This document shows, in pieces, positions 45,148 through 57,490 of a DNA stretch of 64,000 nt (positions are counted from its first letter, which is position 1; each line of letters opens with the position of its first letter). Below the pieces are notes generated by a model, which did not search any database, was not told the origin of the DNA, and was given only the letters and a program-made list of their open reading frames with translations. Origin of the DNA: Roseateles aquatilis (GTDB lineage Bacteria; Pseudomonadota; Gammaproteobacteria; Burkholderiales; Burkholderiaceae_C); the NCBI RefSeq assembly GCF_002205645.1, contig NZ_NIOF01000018.1, forward strand, positions 1 through 64,000, given 5' to 3'. The translations under genes were made by a program, and so were the position numbers.

Positions 45148-46041
45148 ATGCGCCTCGACCTCACCACGCTCAATCTCGTGCTCGCGATCGAACAGACCCG
45201 ATCCATCACCCGTGGGGCCGAGCGCGAACACCTGGCACTGGCCGCCGCCAGCAAGCGCATTTCCGACCTGGAGACGCGCCTGGGCGTGCAGCTCTTCGAG
45301 CGCCGCGCCCGGGGCGTCGAGCCGACCGAGGCTTGCCGCGCGCTGGTGCGCCACATCCGCTCGCTGCATGCGTCGCTGCATGCGCTGGAGAGCGAGGTCG
45401 TCGAGTTCGCCCGTGGCATCAAGGGCCACCTGCGCATCGCCGCCAACGCCGGCGCGATCGCCGAGGCGCTGCCGCCCGATCTGGCGGCGTTCTCGCAGGC
45501 CCATCCGCAGATCCGCATCAGCCTGGAGGACCAGACCAGCTCCGAGGTGCAGGCCGCCGTGGCCGAGGGGCGCGCCGATGTCGGCGTGTTCACGACGCCG
45601 CTGCTGGACAACCGGCTGCAGACCTGGTCTTACCGGACCGGCCGGCTGTCGGTGCTGGTGCCCGCGAAACACGAGCTGGCCGGGCGCGATGCCGTCAGCT
45701 TCGACGACCTGCTGGCGCATGACCTCGTCGGCCTGCACAGCGGCGCCGCGGCGCAGGAACTGATGATGCAGGAAGCCCTGGCCCGCGGCCGCACGCTCAA
45801 GGCGCGGCTGCAGGTGCGCGGCTTCGATGCGATCGCCCAGCTGGTCGAGGCCGGCATGGGCGTCGCGGTGCTGCCGGACGCCCCGGCGCGCCGCTTCGCG
45901 CAGGTTTTCGACGTGCGCCGCCTGACGCTGGAAGAGCCCTGGGCGCAGCGCGACTATGTTCTGGGCGTGGCGCGTCAGGAGCGCCTGCCCACGGTGGTGC
46001 AGCGCTTCGTCGACGCGCTGTGCCCGCCCAACCCGAAGTGA
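45148..46041 (+). CDS. LysR-family transcriptional regulator
   Basis: 297 residues. The N-terminal winged helix-turn-helix ([35 protein letters not shown]) is followed by the effector-binding domain with two periplasmic-binding-protein-like lobes ([23 protein letters not shown], then [13 protein letters not shown]). It lies 13 bp upstream of leuC in the same direction and divergent from the LPMO gene. Either may be a target. In related Burkholderiales a LysR gene is commonly found just before leuC, so this seems a stable association; the effector is unknown. Confidence 0.9.
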   Translation: MRLDLTTLNLVLAIEQTRSITRGAEREHLALAAASKRISDLETRLGVQLFERRARGVEPTEACRALVRHIRSLHASLHALESEVVEFARGIKGHLRIAANAGAIAEALPPDLAAFSQAHPQIRISLEDQTSSEVQAAVAEGRADVGVFTTPLLDNRLQTWSYRTGRLSVLVPAKHELAGRDAVSFDDLLAHDLVGLHSGAAAQELMMQEALARGRTLKARLQVRGFDAIAQLVEAGMGVAVLPDAPARRFAQVFDVRRLTLEEPWAQRDYVLGVARQERLPTVVQRFVDALCPPNPK

Positions 46042-46054
46042 TGGAGAGCTCCTC

Positions 46055-47503
46055 ATGACCGCGATCACCGGTATCGCCGGCACCTCCGCCGGCACCCCCC
46101 GCACGCTCTACGACAAGCTCTGGGACGAGCATGTCGTGCACACCGAGGACGACGGCACCGCCGTCCTCTACATCGACCGCCACCTGGTGCACGAGGTCAC
46201 CAGCCCGCAGGCCTTCGAGGGCCTGGACCTGGCCGGGCGCAAGGTCTGGCGCCTGTCGGCCAACCTGGCCGTCAGCGACCACAACGTGCCCACCACCGAC
46301 CGCAGCGAGGGCATCGCCGATCCGGTGTCGCGCCTGCAGGTCGACACGCTGGACAAGAACTGCGACCACCACGGCATCACGCAGTTCAAGATGAGCGACA
46401 AGCGCCAGGGCATCGTGCACGTGATCGGCCCGGAGCAGGGCGCCACGCTGCCCGGCATGACCGTCGTCTGCGGCGACAGCCACACGTCCACGCACGGCGC
46501 CTTCGGCGCGCTGGCCCACGGCATCGGCACCTCCGAGGTCGAGCATGTGCTGGCCACGCAAACGCTGCTGGCCAAGAAGGCCAGGAACATGCTGGTGAAG
46601 GTGGAGGGCCGCTGCGCGCCCGGCGTCGGCGCCAAGGACATCGTGCTGGCCATCATCGGCCGCATCGGTACCGCCGGCGGCACCGGCTACACGATCGAGT
46701 TCGCCGGCGCCGCGATCCGCGCGCTGTCGATGGAAGGCCGCATGACGGTCTGCAACATGGCGATCGAGGCGGGCGCGCGCGCCGGCCTGATCGGCGTCGA
46801 CGACACGACGGTGCAGTACGTCAAGGGCCGCCCGTTCACGCCCACCGGCCTGGAGTGGGAGCAGGCGGTGCGCTACTGGCGCACGCTGCACTCGGACCCG
46901 GGCGCGACGTTCGACCTGGTCGTGGAGCTCGACGCGGCGCAGATCCGCCCGCAGGTGACCTGGGGCACGTCGCCCGAGATGGTCCTGTCCATCGACGATC
47001 GCGTGCCCGATCCCGACAAGGAGAAGGACGCGGTCAAGCGCGGCGCGATCGAGCGCGCGCTGCAGTACATGGCGCTGGAGCCCAACAAGGCCATCGACGA
47101 CATCCGCATCGACAAGGTCTTCATCGGCTCCTGCACCAACAGCCGCATCGAGGACATGCGCGAGGCCGCGGCGGTGGTGAAGCGCGTCGGCGGCCGCATC
47201 GCCAGCAACGTCAAGCTGGCGCTGGTGGTGCCGGGCTCAGGCCTGGTGAAGGCGCAGGCCGAGGCCGAGGGCCTGGACCAGATCTTCAAGGCCGCGGGCT
47301 TCGAATGGCGCGAGCCGGGCTGCTCGATGTGCCTGGCGATGAACGCCGACCGGCTGGAGCCGGGCGAGCGCTGCGCCTCCACCAGCAACCGCAATTTCGA
47401 GGGGCGCCAGGGCGCCGGCGGCCGCACCCATCTGGTCAGCCCGGCGATGGCCGCGGCGGCCGCGATGGAAGGCCATTTCGTCGACGTGCGCCGCATCGCC
47501 TGA
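46055..47503 (+). CDS. leuC: 3-isopropylmalate dehydratase large subunit
   Basis: 482 residues. With LeuD it isomerises 2-isopropylmalate to 3-isopropylmalate in leucine synthesis. Aconitase-family [4Fe-4S] ligands are present: Cys in [12 protein letters not shown] and the pair in GCSMCLAMN. Other signatures are [21 protein letters not shown] and [10 protein letters not shown]. The ATG at 46055 is preceded by GGAG. The N-terminus ([26 protein letters not shown]) is a few residues longer than usual. It starts a leuC-leuD-leuB-asd set with short spacings. Confidence 0.97.
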   Translation: MTAITGIAGTSAGTPRTLYDKLWDEHVVHTEDDGTAVLYIDRHLVHEVTSPQAFEGLDLAGRKVWRLSANLAVSDHNVPTTDRSEGIADPVSRLQVDTLDKNCDHHGITQFKMSDKRQGIVHVIGPEQGATLPGMTVVCGDSHTSTHGAFGALAHGIGTSEVEHVLATQTLLAKKARNMLVKVEGRCAPGVGAKDIVLAIIGRIGTAGGTGYTIEFAGAAIRALSMEGRMTVCNMAIEAGARAGLIGVDDTTVQYVKGRPFTPTGLEWEQAVRYWRTLHSDPGATFDLVVELDAAQIRPQVTWGTSPEMVLSIDDRVPDPDKEKDAVKRGAIERALQYMALEPNKAIDDIRIDKVFIGSCTNSRIEDMREAAAVVKRVGGRIASNVKLALVVPGSGLVKAQAEAEGLDQIFKAAGFEWREPGCSMCLAMNADRLEPGERCASTSNRNFEGRQGAGGRTHLVSPAMAAAAAMEGHFVDVRRIA

Positions 47504-47519
47504 GACCCGGGAGCAAGAC

Positions 47520-48170
47520 ATGGACAAGTTCACCGTGCACAAGGGCCTCGTGGCCCCGATGGATCGCGAGAACGTCGACACCGACGCGATCATCCCCAAG
47601 CAATTCCTCAAGTCGATCAAGCGCAGCGGCTTCGGCCCGAATCTCTTCGACGAGTGGCGCTACCTGGACCACGGCGAGCCGGGCCAGGATCCGGCCAGCC
47701 GCAAGCCCAACCCGGACTTCGTGCTCAACCAGCCGCGTTACCAGGGCGCCTCGGTGCTGATCGCGCGCGGCAACTTCGGGTGCGGCTCCAGCCGCGAGCA
47801 CGCGCCCTGGGCGCTGCAGCAATACGGCTTCCGCGCGCTGATCGCGCCGAGCTTCGCCGACATCTTCTTCAACAACACCTTCAAGAACGGCGTGCTGCCC
47901 ATCGTGTTGCCCGAGCACCAGGTGGCACGGCTGTTCGACGAGGTCTTCGCCTTCCCGGGCTATCAGCTGACGGTCGACCTGGAGCGCCAGGTGGTGGTCA
48001 AGCCGGACGGCGAGGAACTGCCCTTCGACGTCCAGCCGTTCCGCAAGTTCTGCCTGCTCAACGGCTTCGACGACATCGGCCTGACGCTGCGCCACGCCGA
48101 GAAGATCAAGGCCTTCGAGGCCGAACGCATCGCCACCAAGCCGTGGCTGAACAACCGAATTTCGCGCTGA
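47520..48170 (+). CDS. leuD: 3-isopropylmalate dehydratase small subunit
   Basis: 216 residues, full length. Supplies the mobile domain of isopropylmalate isomerase. Signatures: [22 protein letters not shown] near the start, then [15 protein letters not shown] (swivelling-domain active-site loop) and [17 protein letters not shown]. It lies 16 bp after leuC with GGGAGCA as ribosome-binding site. Confidence 0.97.
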   Translation: MDKFTVHKGLVAPMDRENVDTDAIIPKQFLKSIKRSGFGPNLFDEWRYLDHGEPGQDPASRKPNPDFVLNQPRYQGASVLIARGNFGCGSSREHAPWALQQYGFRALIAPSFADIFFNNTFKNGVLPIVLPEHQVARLFDEVFAFPGYQLTVDLERQVVVKPDGEELPFDVQPFRKFCLLNGFDDIGLTLRHAEKIKAFEAERIATKPWLNNRISR

Positions 48171-48193
48171 CCGCGGCGCGCTGAAGGAAGCTC

Positions 48194-49321
48194 ATGAAGA
48201 TCGCAGTCCTGCCGGGCGACGGCATCGGCACCGAAATCGTCGCGGAGGCCGTCAAGGTCCTGCAAGTCCTGGACCTGTCGCTGGAGATGGAATCCGCGCC
48301 GGTCGGCGGCGCGGCCTACGAGGCCGCCGGCCACCCGTTGCCCGAGGCGACGCTGAAGCTGGCGCAGGACGCTGACGCGGTGCTGTTCGGCGCCGTCGGC
48401 GATTGGAAATACGACAAGCTGGAACGCGCGCTGCGTCCCGAGCAGGCCATCCTGGGCCTGCGCAAGGCGCTGGGGCTGTTCGCCAACCTGCGCCCGGCGA
48501 TCTGCTACGAGCAGTTGACGCACGCGTCCAGCCTGAAGCCGGAGCTGGTCGCGGGCCTGGACATCCTGATCATCCGCGAGCTGACCGGCGACATCTACTT
48601 CGGCCAGCCCCGCGGCCGCCGCACCGCCGTCGACGGCCACTTCCCCGGCGCCGAGGAAGCCTTCGACACGATGCGCTACTCGCGCCCCGAGATCGAACGC
48701 ATCGCCCACGTCGCCTTCCAGGCCGCCCGCAAGCGCGGCAGGAAGGTCACCAGCGTCGACAAGGCCAACGTGCTGGAGACCTTCCAGTTCTGGAAGGACG
48801 TCGTGACCGAGGTGCACGCCCAGTACCCGGACGTCAAGCTCGACCACATGTACGTCGACAACGCCGCGATGCAGCTGGTGAAGGCGCCCAAGAAGTTCGA
48901 CGTGGTCGTCACCGGCAACATGTTCGGCGACATCCTGTCGGACGAAGCGGCGATGCTGACGGGCTCCATCGGCATGTTGCCCAGTGCCTCGTTGGACAAG
49001 AACAACAAAGGTCTGTACGAACCGAGCCATGGCAGCGCGCCGGATATCGCAGGAAAGGGGATTGCCAATCCGCTGGCTACAATCCTGTCCGCTGCCATGA
49101 TGCTCAAGTTCTCCCTCAACCAGCCCGAAGCCGCCGCTCGTATCGAGTCGGCGGTTCAAGCGGTGCTGGCCCAGGGTCTGCGTACCGCGGACATCTGGAG
49201 CGAGGGCACCCAGAAGGTGAGCACCCGCGAGATGGGTGATGCCGTCGTCGCCGCCATTGCGTCCAGCAAGGGCATGCCGTCGACCGTCACCACCACCACG
49301 ACCAAAACCATCAAGAGCTAG
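48194..49321 (+). CDS. leuB: 3-isopropylmalate dehydrogenase
   Basis: 375 residues. NAD-dependent oxidative decarboxylation of 3-isopropylmalate. Signatures: [20 protein letters not shown], the substrate loop [15 protein letters not shown], the [10 protein letters not shown] segment and the nucleotide-binding [19 protein letters not shown]. It lies 23 bp after leuD with AAGGAAG as ribosome-binding site. The tail is slightly extended and Thr-rich ([12 protein letters not shown]). Confidence 0.97.
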   Translation: MKIAVLPGDGIGTEIVAEAVKVLQVLDLSLEMESAPVGGAAYEAAGHPLPEATLKLAQDADAVLFGAVGDWKYDKLERALRPEQAILGLRKALGLFANLRPAICYEQLTHASSLKPELVAGLDILIIRELTGDIYFGQPRGRRTAVDGHFPGAEEAFDTMRYSRPEIERIAHVAFQAARKRGRKVTSVDKANVLETFQFWKDVVTEVHAQYPDVKLDHMYVDNAAMQLVKAPKKFDVVVTGNMFGDILSDEAAMLTGSIGMLPSASLDKNNKGLYEPSHGSAPDIAGKGIANPLATILSAAMMLKFSLNQPEAAARIESAVQAVLAQGLRTADIWSEGTQKVSTREMGDAVVAAIASSKGMPSTVTTTTTKTIKS

Positions 49322-49446
49322 TCCGCTCCGGTTCGTCTCGCCCCACCTCACAAACCCGGCGAAGCGAGCCGGGCAGGCTCCCAGGGTTGGTGACGGTGTT
49401 TGGGCGATGCCCGGCCAGCAGTGCCGGGCCAATTCAAGGAACGCAA

Positions 49447-50577
49447 ATGACGACATTGGTTGGTTTGGTGGGCTGGCGCGGCATGGTCGGCTCGGTGCTG
49501 ATGGACCGCATGGCCCAGGAGCGCGATTTCGATCTGATCGAGCCGCTGTTCTTCAGCACCTCGAACGCTGGCGGCAAGGCCCCGTCCTTCGCGAAGAACG
49601 AGACCGCGCTGCAGGACGCCTTCGACATCGAGCAGCTCAAGCGCTGCGACATCGTCATCACCTGCCAGGGCGGCGATTACACGAACGAGGTCTACCCCAA
49701 GCTCCGCGCCGCGGGCTGGAACGGCCACTGGATCGATGCCGCGTCCTCGCTGCGCATGGCCGACAACGCCGTGATCGTGCTGGACCCGGTCAACATGCCG
49801 GTCATCAAGAACGCCCTGGCCAAGGGCGGCAAGGACTGGATCGGCGGCAACTGCACCGTCAGCTGCATGCTGATGGGCGTGGGCGCGCTGTACAAGGCCG
49901 GCCTGGTCGAGTGGATGTCCACGCAGACCTACCAGGCCGCGTCCGGCGGCGGCGCGCAGCACATGCGCGAGCTGCTGACGCAGTACGGCTCGCTCAACGC
50001 CGAGGTGAAGTCGCTGCTGGACGATCCCCGGAGCGCCATCCTCGAGATCGACCGCAAGATCATCGCCAGGCAGCGCGGCTTCGCGCCCGAGGAAGTCGCC
50101 AACTTCGGCGTGCCGCTGGGCGGCTCGCTGATCCCGTGGATCGACAAGGACCTGGGCAACGGCATGTCGAAGGAAGAGTGGAAGGGCATGGCCGAGACCA
50201 ACAAGATCCTCGGCCAGGGCGACGGCTTCGGCACCGCCGCGATCCCGGTGGACGGCTTCTGCGTCCGCATCGGCGCGATGCGCTGCCACTCCCAGGCGCT
50301 GACCTTCAAGCTGAAGAAGGACGTGCCCGTAACCGACATCGAGGCCATGATCGCCGCGGACAACGAATGGGCCAAAGTCGTGCCCAACACCCGTGAAGCC
50401 ACGATCAAGGACCTGACGCCGGTCGCCGTCACCGGCACGCTGACCATCCCGGTCGGCCGCGTGCGCAAGCTCGCCATGGGGCCGGAGTACGTGGGCGCGT
50501 TCACCGTCGGCGACCAGCTCCTGTGGGGCGCGGCCGAGCCGCTGCGCCGCATGCTGAGGATCCTGCTGGATCGCTGA
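49447..50577 (+). CDS. asd: Aspartate-semialdehyde dehydrogenase
   Basis: 376 residues. Reduces aspartyl phosphate to aspartate semialdehyde for lysine, threonine, methionine and diaminopimelate. The N-terminus [19 protein letters not shown] is the NADP-binding region of the gammaproteobacterial-type enzyme; the catalytic cysteine is in GGNCTVSCM, and [11 protein letters not shown] and [20 protein letters not shown] are family signatures. AAGGAA precedes the ATG. It lies 125 bp after leuB and is followed by a strong terminator. Confidence 0.97.
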   Translation: MTTLVGLVGWRGMVGSVLMDRMAQERDFDLIEPLFFSTSNAGGKAPSFAKNETALQDAFDIEQLKRCDIVITCQGGDYTNEVYPKLRAAGWNGHWIDAASSLRMADNAVIVLDPVNMPVIKNALAKGGKDWIGGNCTVSCMLMGVGALYKAGLVEWMSTQTYQAASGGGAQHMRELLTQYGSLNAEVKSLLDDPRSAILEIDRKIIARQRGFAPEEVANFGVPLGGSLIPWIDKDLGNGMSKEEWKGMAETNKILGQGDGFGTAAIPVDGFCVRIGAMRCHSQALTFKLKKDVPVTDIEAMIAADNEWAKVVPNTREATIKDLTPVAVTGTLTIPVGRVRKLAMGPEYVGAFTVGDQLLWGAAEPLRRMLRILLDR

Positions 50578-50601
50578 TCCGCGGCCTGGCCTTCTCCCGC
50601 G

Positions 50602-50634
50602 ACGGCGGACCTTCGGGTCCGCCGTTTTGTTTTT
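50602..50634 (+). terminator. Strong intrinsic terminator after asd
   Basis: Perfect 10-bp stem ACGGCGGACC / GGTCCGCCGT (50602-50611 and 50616-50625) with a UUCG tetraloop, followed by TTTTGTTTTT. It closes the leu-asd transcription unit. Confidence 0.9.
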
Positions 50635-50860
50635 GACTACTTGTTCAGGGTATTGACGAAATCCCGGGGTCTTCGTCACTCGTTGCCTCCATGCGACAAG
50701 CTCGTAACTGCCTGTGAATCAAGGCTAGCTCATAGATGTTATTCAGGAGCTACCTCAGCAACAGAGCGTATATGCTTGCCACCGTTGTGATTTTCTGCCG
50801 CAGGCAGGGGCGGATCAGCCTCAAATGGGAAGGTTGCACAACAACAATAGGTCATGACAG

Positions 50861-50883
50861 GCGGACCCCGAACGCGGGGCCGC
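50861..50883 (+). terminator. Terminator-like hairpin in the fimV leader
   Basis: GCGG-A-CCCCG pairs with CGGGG-CCGC around an AACG loop (50861-50883) and is followed by the T-rich TTTGTTGCTTT. It ends 21 bp before the predicted fimV start and could act as an attenuator. The rest of the gap from 50635 shows no gene. Confidence 0.45.
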
Positions 50884-50904
50884 TTTGTTGCTTTGGGGGA
50901 CGCC

Positions 50905-53640
50905 TTGAAAAAACATGCAAGCGCATATGCGCGATTTGCGCTGAGCCAGGTGGCGGCGGTCACCGCGTTGGGTCTGGCGGCGGGCTCCGCTTGGGGGTTG
51001 GGACTGGGCAAGCTGACCGTGCAGTCGGCGCTGGGCGAGACCCTGCGCGCCGAGATCGACGTCAGCAGCCTCACCACCGAGGAAGCGTCCTCGCTGAAGC
51101 TGCGCGTGGCGCCGCCCGAGTCCTACCGCAGTTCCGGCCTGGACTACAACGCCGTGCTCGCCAGCGCGCAAGTGCAGCTGGCCCGTCGCGCCGACGGCCG
51201 TCCCTACCTGCGTCTGACCAGCGATCGTGCCGTCCAGGAGCCGTTCGTCGACGTGATCCTGGAACTGAACTGGGCCAGCGGCCGCCTGACCCGCGAGTTC
51301 ACGCTGCTGTTCGATCCGCCCAGCAACACGAACGTTGCCCGCGCGCCTGAGCCGACCACCTCGCCGGTGATCTCCGCCCCGGCGCCGGCCCCGGCGGCCC
51401 CCGCCGCGCCGGTGGCGCGCACGCAGCCGCCCGTGGCGTCCGCGCCGGTGCCAGCGCCTGCACCCGCGCCGGTCGCGCAGGCGCCGGCCCAGCCGCCCGC
51501 TCCGGCGGTGACGGCCCGCCCGCGTCCGACACCCGCGCCCGCGCCCGCCCCGGCGGCGACGCCGGCCACCGCCGCTTCCGAATACACCGTCAAGCCCGGC
51601 GACACGCTGTCGCGCATTGCCGCGCGCAGCCAGTCGCCCGGCGTGTCGCTGGACCAGATGCTGGTCGGGCTGTACCGCAGCAATCCGGACGCGTTCATCA
51701 ACGAGAACATGAACCGGCTGAAGTCCGGCGCCGTGTTGTCGGTGCCGGGCAGCGACTCGGTCCAGAGCATCACGCCGCAAGAGGCGCGCCGCGTCATCCA
51801 GGCACAGAGCAGCGATTTCGGCGGTTACCGCCAGCGCCTGGCCGAGGCCGCGCCGACGCTCAAGCCCAAGGAAAACGAGCGCCAGGCCAAGGGCCAGGTG
51901 CAGGCCGCGGTGGAAGACCGCAAGCCGTCCGCCTCCCCGACGCCCGACAAGCTCACCCTGAGCAAGCCCACCACCACCGCCGCCGAGACCAAGGTCTCGA
52001 AGGAGACGGAGAAGAAGGACTCGGCCGCCCGCGTCGCGGAGCTGACCCGCAACGTCGAGGAGCTCAAGAAGCTCTCCGCCGCCGCGAAGCCGTCGGCGCC
52101 GGTCGCCGCCGCCCCAGCCCCCGCGCCGGCACCGACGCCCGCGCCGACGCCGACGCCGACGCCGGTGGTGCCGCCTCCGGTGACGGTCGCCGCGAACGTG
52201 CCGGCCGCGTCCACCACGGCAGCGTCCGCCGCCGCCGTGGCCGAGACCCCGGCCTCGCGTCCGGCCGCCGCGTCCGCGCCCAAGGTCGTTCCAGCGCAGC
52301 CCGAGGTGGAGGAGCCCAGCTTCCTCGACTCGTTGTCCGACTACCTGCCGGCGCTGGGCGCCGCGCTGCTCGTGATCGTCGGCGGCGTCGGCTACAACCG
52401 CTGGCGCGCTCGCCGCGACGCCGCGTCGCGCTCGGAGACCGCCTTCGCGGAAAGCCGCCTGGCGCCGGACTCGTTCTTCGGCCACAGCGGCGGTCAGCGC
52501 GTCGACACGCGCGACGCCTCCACCACCGGCCAGTCGTCGATGAGCTACTCGCTGAGCCAGCTCGACGCGATCGGCGACGTGGATCCGGTCGCCGAGGCCG
52601 ATGTCTACCTGGCCTACGGCCGCGACCTGCAGGCCGAGGAAATCCTGAAGGAAGCGCTGCGCGCCAACCCCGAGCGTCTGGCGATCCGCCTGAAGCTGCT
52701 GGAGGTCTACGGCAAGCGCCGCGACATCAAGGGCTTCGAGCAACTGGCCGTCCAGTTGTACGCCGAGACCAAGGGGCAGGGCGAGGACTGGTCCAAGGTC
52801 CAGGAACTCGGCCGTCAGGTCGATCCGGAGAATCCGTTGTATCAACCGGGCGGCGCGCCGGTGATGTTCGAAAGCGATGACGAGCGCCCCGAGCCGATGA
52901 ATGCCAGCACGCTGCCCGCGGCCGGCATGGCGCATCCGGGCGGCGGGGCGATCGCCCGCGCGGCGGCGGCGGCCGCCGCCGTGGCCGCGCCACGCGACAG
53001 TGGCCCGTCCAGCCTGATGGATCTGGACCTCGACCTGGACCTGGGCGGCACGCCGCCGCCGCCGTCCTCGGCGATGGCCGCGACGCAGGCGCTGCCGACC
53101 TCGGCCGCGCAGGCGCCGATGAACATGGACCTGGACCTGAGCGCGCCCCCGGCCGCTTCGGCGACGTCGGCCAGCGCGCATGAGCTGGAATTCGACCTGG
53201 GCGACCTGGATGACCTCGGCGGTGGCAAGCCGGCCGCGTCCGGTGCCGCGCAGGCGCCCGAGTCGCTGGACTTCGACCTGTCGAGCATCGACCTCGACCT
53301 GCCCGCCGCCGCGCCGGCCAGCCGTGACGAGCGCACGCTGGGCAGGGTGGATGACATCGAGGACATCGACGCCGTCGACCTGCCGGACCTGGACATGGTG
53401 CCGGCCGCCAAGGCCCCGGTGACCGTCGCCGACACGATGAGCCTGGACGACCTCGGCGTCGGCCTGGACAGCATCGACCCGAACGACGACGAGGCGCTGC
53501 AGCGTCAACTGGAGCTGGCCGAGGAATTCCGCCAGATCGGCGACACCGAAGGCGCCCGCGACGTGCTGCAGGAGCTGGTCGGCAAGGCCGCCGGCCCGCT
53601 GCGCGACCGCGCTCAGCAGATGCTGGACCAGCTTCGCTAA
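50905..53640 (+). CDS. fimV: FimV-like LysM-domain polar hub protein
   Basis: 911 residues from a TTG at 50905, preceded by GGGGGA; an in-frame ATG at 50854 would place a terminator-like hairpin inside the coding sequence. A signal peptide is followed by the FimV N-terminal domain (LGKLTVQSALGETLRAEIDV), a Pro/Ala-rich linker, a LysM domain (EYTVKPGDTLSRIAARSQ), a coiled-coil stretch (RVAELTRNVEELKKLSA), one membrane helix (YLPALGAALLVIVGGVGY) and a cytoplasmic part rich in acidic Asp-Leu motifs. It ends with the FimV C-terminal TPR-like motif (LAEEFRQIGDTEGARDVLQE). FimV binds peptidoglycan and organises polar type IV pili and cAMP signalling. Confidence 0.9.
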   Translation: MKKHASAYARFALSQVAAVTALGLAAGSAWGLGLGKLTVQSALGETLRAEIDVSSLTTEEASSLKLRVAPPESYRSSGLDYNAVLASAQVQLARRADGRPYLRLTSDRAVQEPFVDVILELNWASGRLTREFTLLFDPPSNTNVARAPEPTTSPVISAPAPAPAAPAAPVARTQPPVASAPVPAPAPAPVAQAPAQPPAPAVTARPRPTPAPAPAPAATPATAASEYTVKPGDTLSRIAARSQSPGVSLDQMLVGLYRSNPDAFINENMNRLKSGAVLSVPGSDSVQSITPQEARRVIQAQSSDFGGYRQRLAEAAPTLKPKENERQAKGQVQAAVEDRKPSASPTPDKLTLSKPTTTAAETKVSKETEKKDSAARVAELTRNVEELKKLSAAAKPSAPVAAAPAPAPAPTPAPTPTPTPVVPPPVTVAANVPAASTTAASAAAVAETPASRPAAASAPKVVPAQPEVEEPSFLDSLSDYLPALGAALLVIVGGVGYNRWRARRDAASRSETAFAESRLAPDSFFGHSGGQRVDTRDASTTGQSSMSYSLSQLDAIGDVDPVAEADVYLAYGRDLQAEEILKEALRANPERLAIRLKLLEVYGKRRDIKGFEQLAVQLYAETKGQGEDWSKVQELGRQVDPENPLYQPGGAPVMFESDDERPEPMNASTLPAAGMAHPGGGAIARAAAAAAAVAAPRDSGPSSLMDLDLDLDLGGTPPPPSSAMAATQALPTSAAQAPMNMDLDLSAPPAASATSASAHELEFDLGDLDDLGGGKPAASGAAQAPESLDFDLSSIDLDLPAAAPASRDERTLGRVDDIEDIDAVDLPDLDMVPAAKAPVTVADTMSLDDLGVGLDSIDPNDDEALQRQLELAEEFRQIGDTEGARDVLQELVGKAAGPLRDRAQQMLDQLR

Positions 53641-53660
53641 ACTGCGGGCGGTTCACGACA

Positions 53661-53689
53661 AGGCGCTCGGCCTGGCCGGGCGCCTTTTC
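53661..53689 (+). terminator. Intrinsic terminator after fimV
   Basis: AGGCGC (53661-53666) pairs with GCGCCT (53680-53685), with further inner CGGCC/GGCCG pairing, and runs into TTTTCTTTT. Confidence 0.75.
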
Positions 53690-53790
53690 TTTTGGGCGTC
53701 GCCGTCGGGGCGTCCGCGTTCCCGCATGCCTCGCGGGCCGCGCATGACGCGCGCGGCCGGGCATGCCCCTTTTAACTTCCGGAGAGATGC

Positions 53791-54573
53791 ATGCGCGTGG
53801 CGCTGGGCGTGAGTTACCGCGGCGAGGCCTACAACGGCTGGCAGAGCCAGCCTGGCGGCCGCACCGTGCAGGACGCGCTGGAGGCCGCCCTCGCGCAATT
53901 CGTCGCGCAGCCGATCCGCACCCTCTGCGCCGGCCGCACCGACACCGGCGTCCACGGCCTGAACCAAGTCGTGCACTTCGACGCGCCGGTCGAGCGCGAG
54001 CCGTTCTCCTGGGTGCGTGGCGTCAACCGCTACCTGCCGCGCGACATCGCCGTCCAGTGGGCCGCCTTTCCCGGTGACGACTTCCACGCCCGCAACTGGG
54101 CGCGCGGCCGGCGCTACTGGTACCTGCTGCTGGAGTCGAACGTGCGTCCGTCGATCCAGGCCGGCGGCGTGGGCTGGACCTTCCGGCCGCTGGACGGCGA
54201 CGCGATGCGCGACGCGGCGGCGCGCCTGGTGGGCGAGCACGACTTCAGCTCGTTCCGCTCCTCGGAGTGCCAGGCGGCGTCGCCGGTGAAGATCCTGCGC
54301 CGGGTCGAGATCCATCGGCGCGGGCCGTACTGGCGGTTCGAGTTCGACGGCGTCGCCTTCCTGCACCACATGATCCGCAACATCATGGGGTGCCTGATCG
54401 CCGTGGGCACCGGGCAGAAGCCGCCGTCGTGGATGGACGAGGTGCTCGCGGCGCGCTCGCGCGACGCGGCGGCGCCCACCTTCCCGCCGGATGGGCTGTA
54501 CTTCGTCGGCCCGACCTACGACGATCACCTGAACCTGCCGCGCCATACTGCGGCGATGGACTGGCTGCCCTGA
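53791..54573 (+). CDS. truA: tRNA pseudouridine(38-40) synthase
   Basis: 260 residues. Converts uridines 38-40 of the tRNA anticodon arm to pseudouridine. The catalytic aspartate is Asp51 in AGRTDTGVHG; YNGWQSQPGGRTVQDALE, FHARNWARGRRYWYLL and FLHHMIRNIMG are family signatures. A CCGGAGAG ribosome-binding site precedes the ATG. It starts the conserved truA-trpF-trpB-trpA-accD-folC block. Confidence 0.96.
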   Translation: MRVALGVSYRGEAYNGWQSQPGGRTVQDALEAALAQFVAQPIRTLCAGRTDTGVHGLNQVVHFDAPVEREPFSWVRGVNRYLPRDIAVQWAAFPGDDFHARNWARGRRYWYLLLESNVRPSIQAGGVGWTFRPLDGDAMRDAAARLVGEHDFSSFRSSECQAASPVKILRRVEIHRRGPYWRFEFDGVAFLHHMIRNIMGCLIAVGTGQKPPSWMDEVLAARSRDAAAPTFPPDGLYFVGPTYDDHLNLPRHTAAMDWLP

Positions 54574-54613
54574 GCGCCTTCCCCCTCGAGATCCCTTCAC
54601 CGCTGACCCCGAC

Positions 54614-55249
54614 ATGACCCGGACGCGAATCAAGATCTGCGGGCTGACCCGCGAAGCCGACGTCGACGCCGCCGTCCAGGCCGGCGCCGACGCGATCGGC
54701 CTGGTGTTCTACGAGAAAAGCCCGCGCGCCGTCACCGTCGCGCGCGCCGCCGAGCTGGCGCGGCGCCTGCCGCCGTTCGTGACGCCGGTGGGGCTGTTCG
54801 TCAATGCGACGCCGGCCGCGATCAAGGCGGCGCTGAACGCGATTCCCAACCTGACGCTGCAGTTCCACGGCGACGAGACGCCCGAGGACTGCGATGGCTG
54901 GGCGCGCCCTTATCTGCGCGCGGCTCGCATGGCGCCGGGTTTCGATTTGCTAGACTTCACGCTTCGTTTCCCAAACGCCCAGGCCGTGCTGGTCGACGCT
55001 TTCGTCGACGGCTACGGAGGAGGCGGAAAGGTGTTTGATTGGTCACTGCTGCCTCCAAGCGTTCCCTCTCCGGTCGTTTTGTCTGGTGGGTTGAGTGCAG
55101 CCAACGTGATCGATGGCGTGCTGAAGGTGCGGCCCTGGGCCGTTGACGTCAGCTCCGGCGTCGAGGCCGCCAAGGGCCTCAAGGACGCCGACAAGATTCG
55201 CCAGTTCTGCGATGCCGTGCGCGAGGCCGACCGCCTGAAGTCGGCCTGA
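54614..55249 (+). CDS. trpF: Phosphoribosylanthranilate isomerase
   Basis: 211 residues. Amadori rearrangement in tryptophan synthesis. The catalytic cysteine is Cys9 in IKICGLT and the general acid aspartate is in AVLVDAF; LQFHGDE and the phosphate-binding [11 protein letters not shown] and VDVSSGVE are present. It lies 40 bp after truA and about 80 bp before trpB. Confidence 0.96.
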   Translation: MTRTRIKICGLTREADVDAAVQAGADAIGLVFYEKSPRAVTVARAAELARRLPPFVTPVGLFVNATPAAIKAALNAIPNLTLQFHGDETPEDCDGWARPYLRAARMAPGFDLLDFTLRFPNAQAVLVDAFVDGYGGGGKVFDWSLLPPSVPSPVVLSGGLSAANVIDGVLKVRPWAVDVSSGVEAAKGLKDADKIRQFCDAVREADRLKSA

Positions 55250-55331
55250 GTTCCCGCGCCAGTCCCCGCTCCAGCCCCGGCCGGGCGAGCGGGCCGGGCG
55301 CCCCGGCATCCTCCGACACCGAGGATTTCCC

Positions 55332-56641
<1,310 letters not shown>

Positions 56642-56645
<4 letters not shown>

Positions 56646-57439
56646 GCCGCATCCAGTCCACCTTCGCTCGCCTCGCCGCCGAGGGCCGCAAGGCGCTGAT
56701 CCCTTACGTCACCGCGGGCGATCCGTATGCCGACGTCACCGTCGAGCTGATGCTCGCGATGGCCGGGGCGGGCGCCGACGTGATCGAGCTGGGCGTGCCG
56801 TTCTCCGATCCGATGGCCGATGGCCCCGTCATCCAGAAGGCCAGCGAGCGCGCGCTGGCCAAGGGCATCACGCTGACGCACGTGCTGGACATCGTGCGCG
56901 ACTTCCGCCGCCAGGACGATGTCACGCCGGTCGTGCTGATGGGGTACGCCAACCCGATCGAACGCTTCGGCCCCGACCGCTTCGTCGCCGAGGCCAGGGT
57001 GGCCGGTGTCGACGGCGTGCTGGTCGTCGACTACCCACCGGAGGAGTGCGAGACCTTCGCCGCCGCGCTGAAGGCGCAGGGGCTGGATCCGATCTTCCTG
57101 CTGGCGCCGACCTCCACTGACGCGCGCGTCGCCCGCATCGGCGCGCTGGCCAGCGGCTACGTCTATTACGTCTCGCTCAAGGGCGTGACCGGCGCCGGCC
57201 ACCTCGACACGGCGGCGGTCGCCGACGCGATGCCGCGTCTGCGCGCGCATGTGAAGGTGCCGCTGGGGGTCGGTTTTGGCATCCGCGACGGGGCCACCGC
57301 CGCGGCGGTGGCGAGGTGTTCGGACGCGGTCGTGATCGGTTCCGCCCTCGTTCAGCTGATCGAGTCGCAGACAAGGGATAATGTCGCGATCCAGGCGGCG
57401 GCCTTCATCCGAGACATCCGCGCCGCGCTGGACGCCTGA
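56642..57439 (+). CDS. trpA: Tryptophan synthase alpha chain
   Basis: 265 residues. Cleaves indole-3-glycerol phosphate; the catalytic Glu49 and Asp60 are present in [16 protein letters not shown]. The phosphate-binding GVGFGIRD and the [10 protein letters not shown] loop are intact. The ATG overlaps the trpB stop by 4 bp. Confidence 0.97.
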
Positions 57440-57490
57440 GCAGGGCCTTTGTCCCGCTTGGCCGTTCCGCGATAAACATAGGAGCCCGCC

